Source of the DNA: Verrucomicrobiaceae bacterium
GTDB lineage: Bacteria; Verrucomicrobiota; Verrucomicrobiia; Verrucomicrobiales; Verrucomicrobiaceae
Reading direction: 5' to 3'
Length of the DNA: 41,243 bases
Assembly (NCBI GenBank): GCA_016795465.1
Contig: JAEUHK010000113.1
Location: forward strand, 1-41,243
Below the pieces are notes generated by a model. That model made no database searches. It was given only the letters and a program-made list of their open reading frames with translations, and was not told where the DNA came from. Below, one piece after another: positions 38,673 to 41,243 of this stretch; within the stretch, counting starts at the first letter, position 1, and each line of letters begins with the position of its first letter. The translations under genes and the position numbers were made by a program.

Positions 38673-39959
38673 TCAGGCAGCCGCCTCGCGGAGGATGCTT
38701 TCGAAGTCTTCGGCCATCTTCGTGGCACTGAAACGGGCGCGGACATTCGCGATGCCGTTTTTGATGAGCTGATCGCAGCGTTCACCATCGAGCAGAAGGC
38801 TTTCGAGGGCGTCCGCGAGGGATTCGACGTTGTCGGGTTCGCAGAGGATGCCGCCGCCGGTGGCTTCGATGAGCTCGGGGAAGGCCCCGTGGCGAGGCTC
38901 GACGACTGGCACGCCGCTGGCGATGGCTTCGATGACATACAGGCCAAAGGCTTCGCCGTAGGTGGCGGGGACACTGAAGACGGTGAGGTCGCGGAAGAAG
39001 TGGACCTTTTCTTTGAAGTCGAGGTTCGGTCGCCATTCGACGCGGGCCTCGCAACCAGCGGCTTTGAGCTTCGCCTTCTGCTCGGCGATGTACTTGTCAT
39101 CCACCGGTGTGGCCGCACCGCCGATGAGGAGCTTCAGGCGGGGCACGCTGCCGCGTTTCACGAGGGCGATGTAGGCGTCGATCAGCGTGGTGAGGCCCTT
39201 GCCATGGATCATGCGGGCGAAATAGCCGATGGTGGGCCAGTTCGGATCAGGCGAGGCCGTGGTGAAGCTGGTGGCGTCGATGCCGTTGAAGAGCACTTTG
39301 ATCTGTCCCTCGGCCGCGTCGAGTCGCTGGCGCATGTGGCGGGCATAAAACTCGCTCGGCGAGATGAAGCGGCGCACGCTGCGGGCATTGCGCTGCATGG
39401 CTTCCCAGCACTGCTCGCGATACGGATCAGGCAGCGTGTCGAGGAAGCTGTCCTCGCCTTGCAGAGAGCACACGACGGGGATTCCGAGCTCCTTTTCAAT
39501 CGCGGGCGCAAGACCGGTGAGGAGGCTGTTCGAGAGCGAAACGACGTCAAACTTCCCTTCGCCGCGAATCCAGGTGAGAAGCTTCTTCCACTCGCCCCAC
39601 TGGCGGCCTTCGGTGCCCAAAAGTGAGCCCAAAGTCATCTCGCCGAGCGATTTGGCGCTGGTCATGCCCATGCGCTTCGCCGCCTTGCGGAGGCGGTCGG
39701 GCTTGTTGAGCCAGTTGTGGATGAATTTCGGCAGCTTATGGAACCAGGTGAACTTCTGCTGCAAATACAACGAGATGCCGCCGATCTGCACCGGAAGCTC
39801 CTGTGCTCCAAATTCGCGGTCCGTGACCAGCGGCAGATACAGCGGCGCCATCAGCGCATCATGCCCGCGCACCCGCAACGCCTTGATCAAGGCGTGATCC
39901 CTCAAACACGATCCACAATGGAAGGTGCCAGTGCCGGGGGTGAGGTGGAGGAGGCGCAT
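38673..39959 (-). CDS. glycosyltransferase family 4 (GT-B fold)
   Basis: A protein of 428 residues. The N-terminal Rossmann domain begins MRLLHLTPGTGTFHCGSCLR with a Gly-rich loop, the C-terminal domain has VLFNGIDATSF, GYFARMIHGKGLTTLIDAY, KLLIGGAA and the nucleotide-sugar motif PATYGEAFGLYVIEAIASGV with EPRHGAFPELIEATGGG, the EX7E pattern of GT4 retaining transferases. Donor and acceptor are not predictable; envelope glycan or glycolipid synthesis is likely. It stands 73 bp upstream of the permease gene on the same strand and is cytoplasmic. Confidence 0.92.
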   Translation of the reverse strand: MRLLHLTPGTGTFHCGSCLRDHALIKALRVRGHDALMAPLYLPLVTDREFGAQELPVQIGGISLYLQQKFTWFHKLPKFIHNWLNKPDRLRKAAKRMGMTSAKSLGEMTLGSLLGTEGRQWGEWKKLLTWIRGEGKFDVVSLSNSLLTGLAPAIEKELGIPVVCSLQGEDSFLDTLPDPYREQCWEAMQRNARSVRRFISPSEFYARHMRQRLDAAEGQIKVLFNGIDATSFTTASPDPNWPTIGYFARMIHGKGLTTLIDAYIALVKRGSVPRLKLLIGGAATPVDDKYIAEQKAKLKAAGCEARVEWRPNLDFKEKVHFFRDLTVFSVPATYGEAFGLYVIEAIASGVPVVEPRHGAFPELIEATGGGILCEPDNVESLADALESLLLDGERCDQLIKNGIANVRARFSATKMAEDFESILREAAA

Positions 39960-39995
39960 GAGGGGGAGCGGTTTTATTCTTTCGGGTGATCGCTC

Positions 39996-40718
39996 CTACC
40001 TTCGATTCGAGGCAAGGTTTTTGGCAGCTAATCTAGCGAGGCTGTCTGCCAGCGTTTGCAGGTCTTGCCGCCTTAGCGCGGGATTCCTCTCGTAATCCCC
40101 TACGTTTCTTCGCGGGATCATTTCTGGATGGGATGACAGAAACTTCATGCTGTCGATATCTTTTCTCCACAAGACGCGCCCGTCGACATGTTTCATTTCA
40201 ATGGTTATCCAACCTGATGGCATAGCCCTGCTCTCCTCGAAGATGGACAAAGGTGATCCAGCTTTGCCTTCGACGAATCCCCATTGGAACACATCAATGC
40301 TAATGTTGCCCTGAGCTTGGCTTTGGTTGGTCATCGAGATCAATCCTGATTCTTTGATGCGCCGCTCGAAACATCGTTTGAGTTCTGCAGCGAAGAATGT
40401 CCGTAGAGGTTCATCGGTTACATAGCCGCGATCATTTTGGCCGTGCCCGCCGATTGCTTGACCTGCGATGAATGCCGAGCCACCCGAAGGAGGTCCGATC
40501 ACGCCTAAGGCAGCCCCTGTCAGAATCGCCCCCAGCATCTGTTTTCCAAACTGTCCCTCATGGCTTGCTTCTGGATACATCATTTTGGAAGGAACCGTGA
40601 CGCTCCCTACACACGCTGTCGTGATCACACCATGTTCAAATCTCTTGGGAACCCCGCATGAACTGCATAAGCACAATAAAGCCGAGAAGACGCAAAAACT
40701 TATCTGTTGTGCGCTCAT
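39996..40718 (-). CDS. lipoprotein of unknown function
   Basis: A protein of 240 residues from ATG 40718 (MSAQQISFCVFSALLCLCSS followed by CGVPKRF); the lipobox LCSSC gives a lipidated Cys, and ATG 40736 is possible too. A Gly-rich segment (ILTGAALGVIGPPSGGSAF, about 68-90) could insert in a membrane. The rest (FAAELKRCFERRIKESGL, ISIDVFQWGFVEG, GWITIEMKHVDGRVLWRKDI) resembles small outer-membrane lipoproteins that present a beta domain, but I cannot name the family. Base composition is visibly lower in GC than the neighbours, suggesting recent arrival. It starts 30 bp after the end of ilvN. Confidence 0.75.
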   Translation of the reverse strand: MSAQQISFCVFSALLCLCSSCGVPKRFEHGVITTACVGSVTVPSKMMYPEASHEGQFGKQMLGAILTGAALGVIGPPSGGSAFIAGQAIGGHGQNDRGYVTDEPLRTFFAAELKRCFERRIKESGLISMTNQSQAQGNISIDVFQWGFVEGKAGSPLSIFEESRAMPSGWITIEMKHVDGRVLWRKDIDSMKFLSSHPEMIPRRNVGDYERNPALRRQDLQTLADSLARLAAKNLASNRR

Positions 40719-40748
40719 GGTGTTCAAGGAGGCCAAACCGTAAATTGG

Positions 40749-41243
40749 TCAAGTATCCGCCAAACCCCGCGCCATGACGACTTTGCCGGTGCGGACGGTT
40801 TCGACGATGTCGAACTTGCTGAGGAGGCGGACGGCGGCGTCGAGTTTGTCGGTGTTGCCGGTGATCATGGCGATGAGGCTGTCATCTTGCAGATCGACAG
40901 TTTTGCCGGCGTAGTGCTCAATGATTTGCAGGATCTCGGTGCGGTCGGCGGCGCTGGCGGCGATCTTGATGAGGACCATTTCCTTGGCGACGGCGTCGCG
41001 GTCGGTGTGCTCGATGCAACTGATGACGTCGATGAGCTTGTTCACCTGCATGATGATCTGGTGAAGGCCCTCGGGATGGCCGCTGATGCCGATGGTCATG
41101 CGGCTGAAGCGCGGATCACGCGTCTGCGAGACGACGAGGGACTCGATGTTGAACCCGCGACGGCTGAAGACGGCGCAGATGCGGCCGAGGACGCCGGGCT
41201 GGTTGTTCACCATGACGCTGAGCGTGTGGATGTTGATGATGTC
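40749..41243 (-). CDS. ilvN: acetolactate synthase small (regulatory) subunit, 5' end outside window
   Basis: The open frame reaches the window edge (first visible residues DIINIHTLSV), so the true start lies a few codons beyond. The ACT domain is clear: HTLSVMVNNQPGVLGRICAV, FSRRGFNIESLVVSQTRD, RMTIGISGH, with IlvN/IlvH-type spacing, and a C-terminal domain (AVAKEMVLIKIAA, EILQIIEHYAGKTVDL, VVMARGLADT) as in the longer small subunits of about 165 residues. It binds valine and controls the catalytic subunit IlvB, which by usual order would lie upstream, outside the window, in branched-chain amino acid synthesis. Confidence 0.95.
   Translation of the reverse strand, partial: DIINIHTLSVMVNNQPGVLGRICAVFSRRGFNIESLVVSQTRDPRFSRMTIGISGHPEGLHQIIMQVNKLIDVISCIEHTDRDAVAKEMVLIKIAASAADRTEILQIIEHYAGKTVDLQDDSLIAMITGNTDKLDAAVRLLSKFDIVETVRTGKVVMARGLADT

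Overview
The window reads as chromosome of a Verrucomicrobiota bacterium (Verrucomicrobiales, Prosthecobacter/Verrucomicrobium-like; inferred from gene content, no rRNA is present). The main pointers are the PVC-type genes: a HEAT-repeat/cytochrome c dehydrogenase-type protein, two large DUF1549/DUF1553 (PSD1) cytochrome c proteins, three Tat-exported DUF1501 proteins, a Tat-exported Gfo/Idh/MocA oxidoreductase and a DUF1080 protein. The DNA is GC-rich, genes are densely packed on both strands, and clear Shine-Dalgarno sites are scarce.

Layout. 1-9446: truncated PVC dehydrogenase-type gene, tRNA-Arg(ACG) on the minus strand, an RsmC-like methyltransferase, a Gfo/Idh/MocA oxidoreductase closed by a strong terminator, then a PSD1 (TTG start) plus DUF1501 pair separated by a perfect 29-bp inverted repeat. 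9489-11140: an unrecognised protein, divergent from a YkgJ-type Cys-cluster protein, then thrH. 11141-13630: a patchwork accessory island. It holds a small secreted protein of different base composition, a second diverged copy of the last 27 codons of thrH, an IS3-type transposase remnant, a 14-unit 21-bp repeat array with 63-bp higher-order period, and several short tandem or palindromic repeats. 13631-22598: DUF1080 fusion protein, alpha/beta hydrolase, secreted protein, L,D-transpeptidase, DUF5069, a second PSD1 gene, a 40-residue Cys-tailed membrane peptide and an exported metallo-beta-lactamase-fold protein.

22602-26784 (minus): fmdB-like zinc ribbon, an anchored protein and a 1087-residue exported, mostly disordered protein, probably one operon. 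26947-34016 (plus): DUF1501, lipoprotein L,D-transpeptidase, terminator, ispH, a two-ClpP-domain NfeD-type membrane protease and another DUF1501. 34091-41243: type II glutamine synthetase (minus), an MECR-like enoyl reductase (plus), then a minus-strand run: ilvN (cut by the window end), a lipoprotein, a GT4 glycosyltransferase, and a permease pair of the DUF318/TIGR03943 type with a strikingly His-rich partner.

Functionally the window mixes core metabolism (ispH, ilvN, glnII, thrH) with envelope biology (two L,D-transpeptidases, NfeD, glycosyltransferase) and the exported cytochrome/DUF1501/Gfo-Idh set, which in PVC bacteria is generally linked to polysaccharide use. I did not find a complete defence system, CRISPR array, prophage or biosynthetic cluster. 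The most unusual signals are the 11.1-13.6 kb island and several families of short-period (7, 8, 9, 14, 21 bp) repeats, some intergenic and some embedded in frame in the same surface loop of both PSD1 proteins.
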